64,000 nt of DNA from Herbihabitans rhizosphaerae (GTDB lineage: Bacteria; Actinomycetota; Actinomycetes; Mycobacteriales; Pseudonocardiaceae), in contig NZ_SGWQ01000001.1 in NCBI RefSeq assembly GCF_004216555.1, positions 865,126 to 929,125 of the forward strand, written 5' to 3'. Both the position numbers and the translations under genes were made by a program. Positions 24,286 through 34,524 of this stretch are shown in pieces; position 1 is the first letter of the stretch; every line of letters begins with the position of its first letter. The notes under the pieces were generated by a model. The model ran no database searches. It was not told where the DNA came from and saw only the letters and a program-made list of their open reading frames with translations.

Positions 24286-27200
24286 ACCACGCCTTCCTCG
24301 TCGTTCTCGGATTCGTGTCGGATGACTTCAGCGGCGAACTCGGCGAGCGTCGCGCCGGCGAGCAGGGCGCGCAGTGGCGGCCGGACGCCGTACTCGGTGC
24401 GCACGTCGGCGAGTACGCGCATGGCGAGCAGCGAGTCGCCGCCGAGCAACAGGAACTCGTCGGATCTGGCGACGGCCGGCACGTCCAGCGCGTCGGCCCA
24501 CAGTTCGGCGAGCCGGGTCTCCACCGGTCCGCGCGGCGGCTCGGCTGGTTGATCAGGGCGCACGCCGTCGGCCAGCCGGCAGAGCGCCGCCCGGTCGACC
24601 TTGCCGTTCGCGGTGAGCGGGAACTCGGTGAGAACCGTGTAGCCAGAAGGGATCGCGTAGTCGGGCAGCCGATCGCGCAGTGACTCCGTCAGGTCGGGCA
24701 GCTCGCCGGTTCTGGTGAGCAGGAACGCGTGCAGCCGCCGCCGGGTGCGCTCGCCGGTGGCCACCGCCATCGCCGACTCGACGTCCGGGTGCGCGTCCAG
24801 TGCGGCCTGGATCTCGCCCAACTCGATGCGGTGGCCGCGGATCTTGACCTGGTGGTCGGCCCGGCCGAGGAACTCCAGCGTGCCGTCCGGCCAGTACCGG
24901 CCGAGATCGCCGGTGCGGTACCAGCGCGCGCCGTCGCGGTGCGTGAACCGGTCGACGGTGGTCGCCTCGTCGCCGCGATATCCCTTGGCCAGTCCGACTC
25001 CGCCGATCCACAGCTCGCCGGACACCCAGTCCGGGCAGTCCCGGCCGCGCACGTCGACCACCCGGTAACACTGGTTGCGCAACGGGAAGCCGTACGGGAT
25101 CGAGGACCACTCGGCGGGGACTTCGTCGACCTCGACCGCGTTGGACCAGATCGCCGCTTCGGTCGCGCCGCCGAGAGCGACCAAGGTGGCGTCCGGCGCG
25201 GCCTCGGCGAGCCGGCCCGGCAGATCCAGGCCGACCCAGTCGCCGGACACCAGTGCCAGCCGCAGACTCGCCGGGACGGTGCCCGCTCCGAGCAGAAGAT
25301 CGAGCAGTGCCGGCACCGAATTCCAGATGGTCACATCATGTGTCGTGACCAGCTCCAGCCAACATGTGACGTCGCGCCGCTCGTCCTCGGTGACCAGAAC
25401 AACCGTTCCGCCGACGGACAGCAGGCCGAAGATGTCGTACACGGACAGGTCGAAGTCCAACGCGGACACGGCGAGCACCCGGTCGTCCGGGCCGACGCCG
25501 AACCGCTCGTCGATGTCCTCGATCGTGTTGATCGCGGCCCGATGTGACACCTCGACACCCTTGGGCTCGCCGGTCGACCCGGACGTGAAGATCACGTACG
25601 CGGTGGCATCGGGCGGCTGCGGGACCGGGTGCGGCAGCGGCTCGGCGGTGGCACTCGGCGCCAGGTCGTCCAGCTCGAACCGGACACCCGCACTCGCGTA
25701 GATCTTCTCCCGCCGTGCGCGCGGCGCGTCCACGCCGACCGGGACGTAGACCGCACCGGCGGCCAGGATGCCGAGTACGGCGACCACCTGATCCGGTCCC
25801 TTGGGGAGTCGGACGGCGACCGGCTCGCCCACGCCGCAGAAGCGTTCAGTCAGCCAGCCGGCGACGCGCAGCGCTGCCTCGGCCAGCTCGCCGTAGCTCA
25901 TCTGACCGCCGCTCCAACGCAGTGCAACCCGCTCGGGGTCGGCGGCGAAGAACGCCTCGTGCAGCAGCCGACCGGACTCGGGTGCCTCGGTGGCGTTGAC
26001 CTCGCGGCGCACCGCGCGCTGGTCGTCCGGCACGAGATCAGGCAGCGGCTCCGACCAGTCCTCGTCGCACAGGTGACGCAGGATCCCTTGGTAGGCAACG
26101 AACATCGCATCCAGCACGCCGTCCGGGAACAGCTCCTCCACCGCGTCCCAGGTCAGCAGCAGCTCGCCCGCGTACTCCATGACCTGGTGGTCCAGCCACA
26201 CCTGCGCGGTCTGGGACAGCCCGTCCACGATGCGCGGGAACTCGTCCGGCAGGTCGGCCAGCAGCCCGTCGTTCACGCCCAGCGCGCTGGTGAACACGAC
26301 CGGCATCGCGCCGTCCGACGGCCCGCCCGCGCGGGCGATCTCGCGCTGCACCCACACGGCGGACGCGGCCCGGTGCTCCAGCGCGGCGGCCATCCTGGCC
26401 TGCACCCGACGCGCCGAGTCCAGCCAGCTCTCGCCGGCCACCGGCTCGTGCGGCACGAGCAGCAGCGAAGTGAAGTCGCCGAGAATGTGGTCGATGTCGG
26501 GGTGCGCGGCCGGCCGGTCGAACAGCGTGAGGTTCACGGTCAGCGCGTCGCCGCCGCTCCAGGCGGACAGCACCTCGGCGTAGGCGGTCAGCAACACCAT
26601 CGACGGGGTGAGCCCGTGCGAGCGGGCCCGCTCGCGCAGCGACTGCCACTCCTCGACGGACAGCCGGGTCTCCCGGCGGGTGAACCGCGGCCGGCCGACC
26701 GTGGACGGATCGCGGGCGAGCGGCAGGCGCGGCGCGGGCGGCAGCTCGGGGATCCGCTCCAGCCAGTACCGGCGGGCCGGCTCGGCGTCCGGCGCGCCCC
26801 GCAGGCCGGTGACGGTGTCGCGGAACGAGACGCCGACGGCGGGCAACTCGGCTTCCGGCTCCCGGTACAGCCGCGCCAACTCGGCGAACACGATCAGCAT
26901 GCTCAGCCCGTCGAGCACGATGTTCTCCATGCTCAGACCAAGCCGCACGCCACCCGGGTAGCGCACCGCGTGCACCTCGAACAGCGGCCAGCGGCTCAGG
27001 TCGATCGTGCGGTCGGCCAACTCGGCGCGCAGGATCGCGCTGGCCTCGTGCGCGCCGGCGGCGGTGGCGACCGGGATCCGCGTCGCCGGCACCTCGGCCA
27101 GAATCCGTTGTGTGCCATCGTTTTCGATGACCGCGCGCAACATCGGGTGCCGGGCGATGAGCGTGTCGCAGGCTCGTTCGAGGCGCGCGATGTCGAGATC

Positions 27201-30200
27201 CTCGCCGTCCAGCTCGAAGAAGCACCGCGCGCTGACGCCGCCGAGGGTGAACCCGTCCTGCCGGCCGACCCAGTAGGCGCGCTGCACCTCGGTGAGCGGG
27301 AACGGCTCGTGCCGTCGCTCGGGGTCTGCGACCACGGTCAGCTCGTACTTCCCGGCGGTGCCCACCGTGAGGGTGGCCGCGAAGTCGGCGAGCACCGGCC
27401 GGGCGAACAGCTCGCCGATCGTCGCGCCGGCCACGCCAGCCTCGGCCAGTCGGGTGATCAACCGAGTCGCGGTCAGACTGTCCCCGCCGAGCGCGAAAAA
27501 GTCGGCCCGCCGGTCGACGACGGGCACGCCGAGCAACTCGGCGAGCAGATCGGCGACGATCCGCTCGACGCCATCGGCCGGCTGCTCGGACTCGGTGCTC
27601 ACGTCTGGTGTGTCCAGCAGCCCGTGCACGGTCTTGCGGTCGACCTTGCCGTTCGCGGTCAGCGGCAGTGCGGGCAGCAGGACGTAGCGATCGGGCAGCA
27701 TGTGCGCGGGCAGCCGGCCGGCGGTCCAGGTACGCAGATCGAGTACCTCGGCTTGCTCGGCCGTGAGCGTCACGATCGAGGTGCCGTGGGCGCTCGCCCG
27801 CAGGCCGGCGGCGGCCAGGACGGCGATCCACGCGTCGGCGTCGAGCGGCTCGGATTCGTTGTGCCGCAACAGGTCCACCACGATCGACGGCAGCACGGGC
27901 GGCGCGGTGTGCTCGATCGTGTAGAGCCGGCCGCCGGGGGTGAGCAGCGCGGCGGCGAGCGTGGCGCCGTGTGTCGGATCGGGGTAGCGGTGCAGCGCGC
28001 CCGCGGCGATCACCACGTCGAACGCCTGCCACAGGTCCTCGGGCAGCGCGTCGCCAGGCAGGTGCCGGTAGTCCACGCGATCACCCAGCCGATCGCGGGC
28101 GCTGGTGAGCATGGCGGCCGAGGAGTCCAGCAGCGTGTACTCGGTGCCGTCCGGCAGCACGTCGAGCACGCGTCGGGCGGTGTGGCCGCCGCGCGCGCCC
28201 AGCTCGGCGACGCGGAGACCGGCCGGGATGTCGGCGGCAACGGCGTCCAGCGCGACGGCGGCGGCCGGGTGGTTGGCGAACTGCGCGTCGGGGGCGAGGA
28301 CAGGATCGTCGAGCAGGGTCAACGGGCTGGTGTCGCCGCGCAGGATCGCGGGCAGCCGGTGCAGGATCCGCTCGATCACCTCGGCGTGCCGGGTGTCCAC
28401 GGGCGGCACGGTGCCGCCGTGCCGGGCCACGAAGTCGGCCCACCGGTCCCGGACGTCGTGGAACTCTTGTGCGACAACGGTTTCGTCGAGCAGGCGGCGC
28501 ATCAGTGCGACGGTCAGCGCGATCTCCTGCGGGTCACCCTCGGGTGCGGCGCTCGCCGTCGGGAGATCGACGGGGTCGTGCGCCGGGACGACGGCGGTGG
28601 CGAGTCGGGTGCCGTGCACGGTGGTCACCGCGTGCCGGATGCCCGGGTGCGCCTCGACGGCGGAGTCGATCTCGCCGAGTTCGATGCGGTGGCCGCGGAT
28701 CTTCACCTGGTGATCGGTGCGCCCCAGGAACTCCAGCGTGCCGTCCGGCCAGTACCGGCCGAGATCACCGGTCCGATACCACCGTTCTCCGTTGTGCCAC
28801 ACGAACTTCGCGGCGGTGGTCTCCGGATCGCCCCGGTACCCGGAGGCGAGGCTGGCGCCGCCGATCCACAGCTCGCCGGGCACCCAGTCCGGGCAGTCCC
28901 GGCCGGACGGATCGACCACCCGGTACCGCTGTCGGGCCAGCGGCGCGCCGTACGGGATCGAGGACCACTCGGGTGGCACAACCGTTGGCACCGCACAGAA
29001 GTTGGACCAGATTCCGGCCTCGGTGGCACCGCCCAAGGCGATCAGCGTGCCACCCGACGAGGTTTCAGCCAATCGGGGTGCCAGATCGAGCCCCACCCAG
29101 TCACCCGACACCAACGCCAGCCGCAGCCCGTCGAGCTGTTCCGACGATCCCGCTGTGAGCAGCATGTCCAGCAACGCCGGCACGGTATTCCAGATGGTCA
29201 CATCATGTGATGCGACCAGATCCGCCCACCGTGCGGCATCCCGCCGCTCGTGCTCGCCGACCAGAACCAGTGCTCCCCCAACGGAAAGCAACCCGAACAC
29301 GTCATACACAGACAAGTCGAAATCCAACGCGGAAACCGCCAACACCCGATCGCCACGGCCAACATGCCAACGCTCGTTGACATCCGCGATCGTGTTCCAC
29401 GCCGCCCGGTGCGACACCTCCACACCCTTGGGCTCACCGGTCGAACCCGACGTGAAGATCACATACGCGGGCGCGCCCGGATCGACCACGACAGGGGCGC
29501 GCAGCGGCTCGGCCACCATCGCTTCGGCGATGTGGTCGGCATCCAGCACGTGCGTGATCCCTGCTCGTGCGGCCATCCGCTCGGCGCGCGCGTCGGGCTG
29601 ATCGACACCGATCGGCACGTACACCCCACCGGCGGCCAGCACTCCCAGCACGGCCGCGATCTGCTCGGGCGACTTCGGCAGCCGCACGGCCACGGTGTCG
29701 CCGGCCGACATACCTTTTGTCACAAGCCATCCCGCGACCCGCAGCGCCGTGTCGGCCAGCTCGCCGTAGGTCCACCGTGTCTCGCCGTTCACCAGTGCGG
29801 TCCACTGTGGACACTCCGACGCCAGTGCGAAGAACCCGTCGTGAAGGCGCTGCGACGGCACCTCGACGCCGGTGTCACTCACCCGATCGCGCACCGCGCG
29901 CTGATCAGCCGGCAGCGGATCGGGCAGGGGCGAAGACCAGTCCCCGTCGCACAGGTGACGCAGAATCCCTTGGTAGGCAACGAACATCGCGTCCAGCACG
30001 CCGTCGTGGAACAAGTCCTCCACCGCGTCCCAGGAGAGCAGCACGCCGTCCGGCCGCTCCAGCACCTGGTGGTCCAGCCACACCTGCGGCGTCTGGGACA
30101 GCCCGCCGACCAGCTCACCCAACTCGGTGCCCAGCCCGCCGATCCCGAGCGTGCTGGTGAACACGACAGGCACCACGGCGTCCCTCGCGCCGGTACGACG

Positions 30201-33200
30201 GGTGCGCTCGCGCTGCACCTCGATCGCCGAGACGTCGCGGCACTCCAACGCGTCCGCGAGCCGCGCCTGCACGCGCCGCGCCCGGCTCGCCCCATCGTCG
30301 TCCGGCTCGGTCTCGCAGGCCACCAGCAGCAGCGAGGTGAAGTCGCCGAGCACCCGATCGATGTGCGGGTGCACCTCGGGCCGGTCGAACAGGGTCAGGT
30401 TCACCGTCACGCCGGACTGCCCGCTCCACGCCGAGAGCACATGGCTGTAGGCGGACAGCAGCGCGGCCGACGGCGTGACACCCTCGGCTCGGGCGCGCTC
30501 GGTGAACGCGTGCCAGCGCTTCTGGTCGAGCAGCACCTGGCGCCGGGTGAACGTCGGCTCGGTCACCGCCTCGGGGTCGACCGCGAGCGGCAGCGCGGGC
30601 GCCGGCGGCAGTTCGTCCACAGTGGACACCGGGCGTGGTTCTGCTTGACACAGAAGATAATCGCGGAACGTGAGGTCGATCGGCGGCAGCTCGGCCGACT
30701 CGTCGGAATAGCACGCGGCCAGCTCGCGCAGCACGATCAGCACGCTCAGGCCGTCCAGCACCACGTAGTCGACGCACAGCCCGATCCGCGCGCCTCCCGG
30801 GTAGCGGGCGACCCGCAACCGGTGAATCGGCCAGTCGGCGATGTCGAACGGCGGGCGCGCGCAGGTCTCGGCGAGCAGTGCGCCGGCCGCCTCGGCATCG
30901 GCCACCTCGTCGCACGCGATGTGCAACCACGGCACGTCGGCCAGCACTCGCTGCGTGCCGTCCTCGGACACGATCGCGCGGAGCATGTCGTGCCGGCGCA
31001 CCACGCGATTCCACGCGTGCTCCAGCCGGGCGATGTCCACCTCGGGAAGCTCGAACTCCAGGTAGTAGTTGGTGCCGATGCCACCGAGCGGCAAACTCGG
31101 ATCCCGGCCGAGCCAGTACGCGCGCTGCACGTCGGTCAGAGGGAAGGGCTCGTGTCGCGCCGCCGGATCGGCGACGATCGCGCCGGTCGACTCGGAGGCA
31201 TCGGACAGAACGAGGCGAGCCGCGAAGTCGGCGAGCACCGGCCGCTCGAACAGCACACCGATCGACGCGCCGGTGACACCCTCGGCCCGCAGCCGGGCGA
31301 CCAGGCGGGTGGCGGCCAGCGAGTCGCCGCCCTCCACGAAGAAGTCGGCGGTCCGGTCGACCGCACGGCCGGGCGCGAGCACGTCCGCCCACACTCGGGC
31401 GACCAGTTGCTCGACGGCACCTTCGGGCGCCTGTGCGACGTGCTCGGTCACGTCCTCGACGAGCAGTGCGGCCAGCGCGGGTCGGTCCACCTTTCCGTTG
31501 CTGGACAACGGAATGCTGTCCACGACGTGAACCTGATCGGGCACCATGTACTCGGGCAGGTGCTCACGTGCGTGCCGGAGCGCATCGGCTGCCTCGCCCA
31601 CGATCGCCGCGACGAGCCGTCGGGTGCTGGTGACGACCGTGACCGCCGTGGTGACGCCGGGCGCGGTGCTCAAGGCCGCGTCGATCTCGCCGAGTTCGAT
31701 GCGGTGGCCACGGATCTTCACCTGGTGATCGGTGCGACCCAGGAACTCCAGCGTGCCGTCCGGCCAGTACCGACCAAGATCACCCGTGCGGTACCAGCGC
31801 TCTCCGTTGTGCCACACGAACTTCGCGGCGGTCGTCTCCGGATCACCCCGGTACCCGGAGGCGAGGCTCGCCCCGCCGATCCACAACTCGCCGGGCACCC
31901 AGTCCGGCCTGTCCCGCCCGTCCGTGTCGCAGACCCGGAAACGCTGATCGCGCAACGGAAATCCGTACGGAATCGAGGACCACTCGGCGGGGATCTCCCG
32001 CACTTCGAAGGCGTTCGACCAGATACCGGCCTCAGTCGCGCCACCCAAAGCGATCAGCGCGGCGTCCAATCGGGGTGCCAGATCGAGCCCTACCCAGTCA
32101 CCCGACACCAAGGCAAGCCGCAGGCTGTCGAGCTGCTCCGAGGTTCCCGCCGTGAGCAGCATGTCCAGCAGCGCCGGAACGGTATTCCAGATGGTCACAT
32201 CATGTGATGCGACCAGCTCCACCCATCGTGCGGCATCACGCCGCTCGTCTTCGGAGACCAGAACCAGTGCTCCCCCAACGGAAAGCAACCCGAACACGTC
32301 ATACACCGACAGATCGAAATCCAGTGCCGACACAGCGAGCACGCGATCATCGGGACCGACATGCCAACGCTCGTTGACATCCGCGATCGTGTTCCACGCC
32401 GCGCGGTGCGACACCTCCACACCCTTCGGCTCTCCCGTCGAACCCGACGTGAAGATCACGTACGCGGAGTCGTCCGGGTCGACCACGACAGGGGCGCGCA
32501 GCGGCTCGGCCGTCACGGATTCGGTGATGGTGAGCCGAACGCCGGCCAGCGACTCGATGCGTCGCCGTCGCGCGTCAGGTTGATCGACGCCGATCGGCAC
32601 GTACACCCCGCCGGCGGCGAGCACACCCAGCACAGCGGCGATCTGCTCGGCCGACTTCGGCAGCCGCACGGCCACCGTGTCACCTGGTGACACACCCTGT
32701 GCCGCAAGCCATCCGGCCACTCGCAGCGCGGCGTCGGCCAGCTCGCCGTAGGTCCACTCCGTCTCGCCGTCCACCAGTGCGGTCCACTGTGGACACTCCG
32801 ACGCCAGCGCGAAGAACCGATCGTGAAGGCGCTCCGGCGGCAGCCCGACGCCGGTCGCGTTCACCCGCTCGCGCACCACCCGCTGGCCAACCGGCAGCAA
32901 GTCCGGCATCGGCGCGGACCAGTCGCCCTCGATCAGCCAGTCCAGAAGTCGTTGGTAGGCAACGAACATCGCATCCAGCACGCCGTCACGGAACAGGCCA
33001 TCCACGGCGTCCCACGCCAGCAGCACCCCGTCCGGGTGGTGTTCGAACACCTGGTGGTCCAGCCACACCTGCGGCGTCTGCGAGATCATGTAGCCGAGCC
33101 GGCCCACCCGGTCGGCCACGGTGTCGTCGACCAGCTTGGTACCGAGCGTGCTGGTGAACACTACCGGCGCGTGTCCGGTCGCGGCACCACGACGGCGGCC

Positions 33201-34487
33201 GAGATCACGCAGCACGTCCACACCCGAGTAGTCGGCGTGCGACACGGCCTCGCGGAAGGTCGCACTCACCGCGGCGGCCCGCTCGGCGAACGTGGCGTCG
33301 CCGTTCAGATCCACGTCCAACAGCACGATTCCGGTGAAGTCGGCGACCACCTGATCGACGTCCGGGTGCAGGTCCCGGCGGTCGAACAGCGGCAGGTTGA
33401 GCAGGAACCGGCGCTGCTCGCTCCACGCGGCCAGCACCTCGGCGTACGCGGTGGCCAGCACCATCGCCGGGGTCAGCCCGTGCCGGCGCGCGGCCTCGGT
33501 GAGAGCCGCCCACTGCTCATCGGACAGCACCGTGGCGCGCCGGGTGAACCGTGGCAGGCCGATGTCCTCGGGCCGGCGGGCGAGCGGCAGTGCGGGTGGC
33601 GGTGGCAGGTCGGCGAGCCGGTCGCGCCAGTAGGCCTCGGCGGCGGCCCGCCCCTCTGCCGCGTGCCCTTCGCGAGTGGCGAGGTACGCGGGGAACGTGC
33701 ACGCCGGCGGCGAGACGTCGTCCGGATTCGCCTGTGTGGCAAGGAATTCGGCGAGATCGGCGAACAGCACCTGGAGGCTGGCCACATCGCCGACGAGCAG
33801 ATCGAGCTGGAAGTGCAGGCGGGTGGCACCGTCCGGCAGCAGGCTCAGCGCGGCGTCGAAGACCTCGCCGTTCGCCACGTCCAGCAGCCGGTGCGAGGCC
33901 GCGTCGCGAATCTCCGTGAGCGCCGCCTCGCGATCATCCACTGTGGACAGATCGTGCACGGTCAGCCCCGGCCACGGGCTCGTCGGCGCGATCCGCTGCG
34001 TGCCGTCCTCGGCGAACCGGGCGCGCAGCATGCCGTGCCGGCGCACCAGGGCGAACACGGCCCGCTCCACCGCGTCGGGCCGCGGCCCGTGCCCGTCGAA
34101 CTCGAAGTACACGTGACACCCGACGCCACCGAGCACCTGGTCGGTCCGGCGGCCGACCCAGTACGCGTGCTGCACCGGAGTCAGCGCGAACGGGGCGTCC
34201 GGGTCCACCTCGACCGGCTGGCTGTCGTCGGTCCGGCCGGCCGCGTCGGCCAGCAGGGGCACCCAATCGACCAGCCGCGGGTTGGCCGCGAGCTTGCCGA
34301 AGCTGACCCGGATTCCCTTGCGCCGCAAGCGGTTCCGCAGCCGGATCAGCCGGAGCGAGTCCAGCCCGAGGCCGAAGAGGTCCGCGTCGTCCGCGATCTC
34401 CTCGACCGGGAGATCAAGCGTCGACGCGATGAGTTCGCGCAGCCCCGACGGCGATAACCCCGAAACGTCCCTCGACCCCTTCGTCAC
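24282..34487 (-). CDS. NRPS: carrier-Cy-A-PCP-Cy-A[MT-like]-PCP-Cy-A-PCP, three Cys modules
   Basis: 3401 residues. An N-terminal aryl/acyl carrier (GLGLDSLRL, Ser near 44) has no A domain before it, so the starter is loaded in trans. Module 1: Cy (95-530, DLLVGDVAS), A (550-1000), PCP near 1054. Module 2: Cy (1110-1530, DYVVLDGLS), A (1550-2280) with an inserted methyltransferase-like domain (about 1985-2240, AELGARGG), PCP near 2335. Module 3: Cy (2390-2830, ENIVLDGLS, first Asp replaced by Glu), A (2850-3295), PCP near 3347. All three A pockets read DLYNLSLIWK, i.e. cysteine. The inserted domain in module 2 sits where PchE and HMWP2 carry their MT-like epimerase. The C-terminus ends in an acidic tail (ESENDEEGVV) suited to docking on TubC. 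GTG start only 7 nt from the predicted -10. Confidence 0.93.
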   Translation of the reverse strand: MTKGSRDVSGLSPSGLRELIASTLDLPVEEIADDADLFGLGLDSLRLIRLRNRLRRKGIRVSFGKLAANPRLVDWVPLLADAAGRTDDSQPVEVDPDAPFALTPVQHAYWVGRRTDQVLGGVGCHVYFEFDGHGPRPDAVERAVFALVRRHGMLRARFAEDGTQRIAPTSPWPGLTVHDLSTVDDREAALTEIRDAASHRLLDVANGEVFDAALSLLPDGATRLHFQLDLLVGDVASLQVLFADLAEFLATQANPDDVSPPACTFPAYLATREGHAAEGRAAAEAYWRDRLADLPPPPALPLARRPEDIGLPRFTRRATVLSDEQWAALTEAARRHGLTPAMVLATAYAEVLAAWSEQRRFLLNLPLFDRRDLHPDVDQVVADFTGIVLLDVDLNGDATFAERAAAVSATFREAVSHADYSGVDVLRDLGRRRGAATGHAPVVFTSTLGTKLVDDTVADRVGRLGYMISQTPQVWLDHQVFEHHPDGVLLAWDAVDGLFRDGVLDAMFVAYQRLLDWLIEGDWSAPMPDLLPVGQRVVRERVNATGVGLPPERLHDRFFALASECPQWTALVDGETEWTYGELADAALRVAGWLAAQGVSPGDTVAVRLPKSAEQIAAVLGVLAAGGVYVPIGVDQPDARRRRIESLAGVRLTITESVTAEPLRAPVVVDPDDSAYVIFTSGSTGEPKGVEVSHRAAWNTIADVNERWHVGPDDRVLAVSALDFDLSVYDVFGLLSVGGALVLVSEDERRDAARWVELVASHDVTIWNTVPALLDMLLTAGTSEQLDSLRLALVSGDWVGLDLAPRLDAALIALGGATEAGIWSNAFEVREIPAEWSSIPYGFPLRDQRFRVCDTDGRDRPDWVPGELWIGGASLASGYRGDPETTAAKFVWHNGERWYRTGDLGRYWPDGTLEFLGRTDHQVKIRGHRIELGEIDAALSTAPGVTTAVTVVTSTRRLVAAIVGEAADALRHAREHLPEYMVPDQVHVVDSIPLSSNGKVDRPALAALLVEDVTEHVAQAPEGAVEQLVARVWADVLAPGRAVDRTADFFVEGGDSLAATRLVARLRAEGVTGASIGVLFERPVLADFAARLVLSDASESTGAIVADPAARHEPFPLTDVQRAYWLGRDPSLPLGGIGTNYYLEFELPEVDIARLEHAWNRVVRRHDMLRAIVSEDGTQRVLADVPWLHIACDEVADAEAAGALLAETCARPPFDIADWPIHRLRVARYPGGARIGLCVDYVVLDGLSVLIVLRELAACYSDESAELPPIDLTFRDYLLCQAEPRPVSTVDELPPAPALPLAVDPEAVTEPTFTRRQVLLDQKRWHAFTERARAEGVTPSAALLSAYSHVLSAWSGQSGVTVNLTLFDRPEVHPHIDRVLGDFTSLLLVACETEPDDDGASRARRVQARLADALECRDVSAIEVQRERTRRTGARDAVVPVVFTSTLGIGGLGTELGELVGGLSQTPQVWLDHQVLERPDGVLLSWDAVEDLFHDGVLDAMFVAYQGILRHLCDGDWSSPLPDPLPADQRAVRDRVSDTGVEVPSQRLHDGFFALASECPQWTALVNGETRWTYGELADTALRVAGWLVTKGMSAGDTVAVRLPKSPEQIAAVLGVLAAGGVYVPIGVDQPDARAERMAARAGITHVLDADHIAEAMVAEPLRAPVVVDPGAPAYVIFTSGSTGEPKGVEVSHRAAWNTIADVNERWHVGRGDRVLAVSALDFDLSVYDVFGLLSVGGALVLVGEHERRDAARWADLVASHDVTIWNTVPALLDMLLTAGSSEQLDGLRLALVSGDWVGLDLAPRLAETSSGGTLIALGGATEAGIWSNFCAVPTVVPPEWSSIPYGAPLARQRYRVVDPSGRDCPDWVPGELWIGGASLASGYRGDPETTAAKFVWHNGERWYRTGDLGRYWPDGTLEFLGRTDHQVKIRGHRIELGEIDSAVEAHPGIRHAVTTVHGTRLATAVVPAHDPVDLPTASAAPEGDPQEIALTVALMRRLLDETVVAQEFHDVRDRWADFVARHGGTVPPVDTRHAEVIERILHRLPAILRGDTSPLTLLDDPVLAPDAQFANHPAAAVALDAVAADIPAGLRVAELGARGGHTARRVLDVLPDGTEYTLLDSSAAMLTSARDRLGDRVDYRHLPGDALPEDLWQAFDVVIAAGALHRYPDPTHGATLAAALLTPGGRLYTIEHTAPPVLPSIVVDLLRHNESEPLDADAWIAVLAAAGLRASAHGTSIVTLTAEQAEVLDLRTWTAGRLPAHMLPDRYVLLPALPLTANGKVDRKTVHGLLDTPDVSTESEQPADGVERIVADLLAELLGVPVVDRRADFFALGGDSLTATRLITRLAEAGVAGATIGELFARPVLADFAATLTVGTAGKYELTVVADPERRHEPFPLTEVQRAYWVGRQDGFTLGGVSARCFFELDGEDLDIARLERACDTLIARHPMLRAVIENDGTQRILAEVPATRIPVATAAGAHEASAILRAELADRTIDLSRWPLFEVHAVRYPGGVRLGLSMENIVLDGLSMLIVFAELARLYREPEAELPAVGVSFRDTVTGLRGAPDAEPARRYWLERIPELPPAPRLPLARDPSTVGRPRFTRRETRLSVEEWQSLRERARSHGLTPSMVLLTAYAEVLSAWSGGDALTVNLTLFDRPAAHPDIDHILGDFTSLLLVPHEPVAGESWLDSARRVQARMAAALEHRAASAVWVQREIARAGGPSDGAMPVVFTSALGVNDGLLADLPDEFPRIVDGLSQTAQVWLDHQVMEYAGELLLTWDAVEELFPDGVLDAMFVAYQGILRHLCDEDWSEPLPDLVPDDQRAVRREVNATEAPESGRLLHEAFFAADPERVALRWSGGQMSYGELAEAALRVAGWLTERFCGVGEPVAVRLPKGPDQVVAVLGILAAGAVYVPVGVDAPRARREKIYASAGVRFELDDLAPSATAEPLPHPVPQPPDATAYVIFTSGSTGEPKGVEVSHRAAINTIEDIDERFGVGPDDRVLAVSALDFDLSVYDIFGLLSVGGTVVLVTEDERRDVTCWLELVTTHDVTIWNSVPALLDLLLGAGTVPASLRLALVSGDWVGLDLPGRLAEAAPDATLVALGGATEAAIWSNAVEVDEVPAEWSSIPYGFPLRNQCYRVVDVRGRDCPDWVSGELWIGGVGLAKGYRGDEATTVDRFTHRDGARWYRTGDLGRYWPDGTLEFLGRADHQVKIRGHRIELGEIQAALDAHPDVESAMAVATGERTRRRLHAFLLTRTGELPDLTESLRDRLPDYAIPSGYTVLTEFPLTANGKVDRAALCRLADGVRPDQPAEPPRGPVETRLAELWADALDVPAVARSDEFLLLGGDSLLAMRVLADVRTEYGVRPPLRALLAGATLAEFAAEVIRHESENDEEGVV

Positions 34488-34494
34488 CCGACCG

Positions 34495-34524
34495 ATTGAA
34501 CTTGATAACGATTTTCGAAGTCAA
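34495..34524 (-). promoter_or_regulatory. promoter of the biosynthetic operon
   Basis: On the minus strand, -35 TTGACT (34524-34519), an 18-nt spacer and -10 TTCAAT (34500-34495). The GTG start codon at 34487 follows seven bases later, so the transcript is probably leaderless, and no clear ribosome-binding site is present. The spacer contains the Zur/Fur-like box. Confidence 0.55.

Noticed and set aside
19528-33450. Long open frames antisense to the NRPS genes (for example 19528-23793, 25629-29210, 29250-32207)
   Set aside because: They mirror the GC-rich third-position pattern of the NRPS genes, are rich in Arg/His/Gln/Gly, and show no domain.
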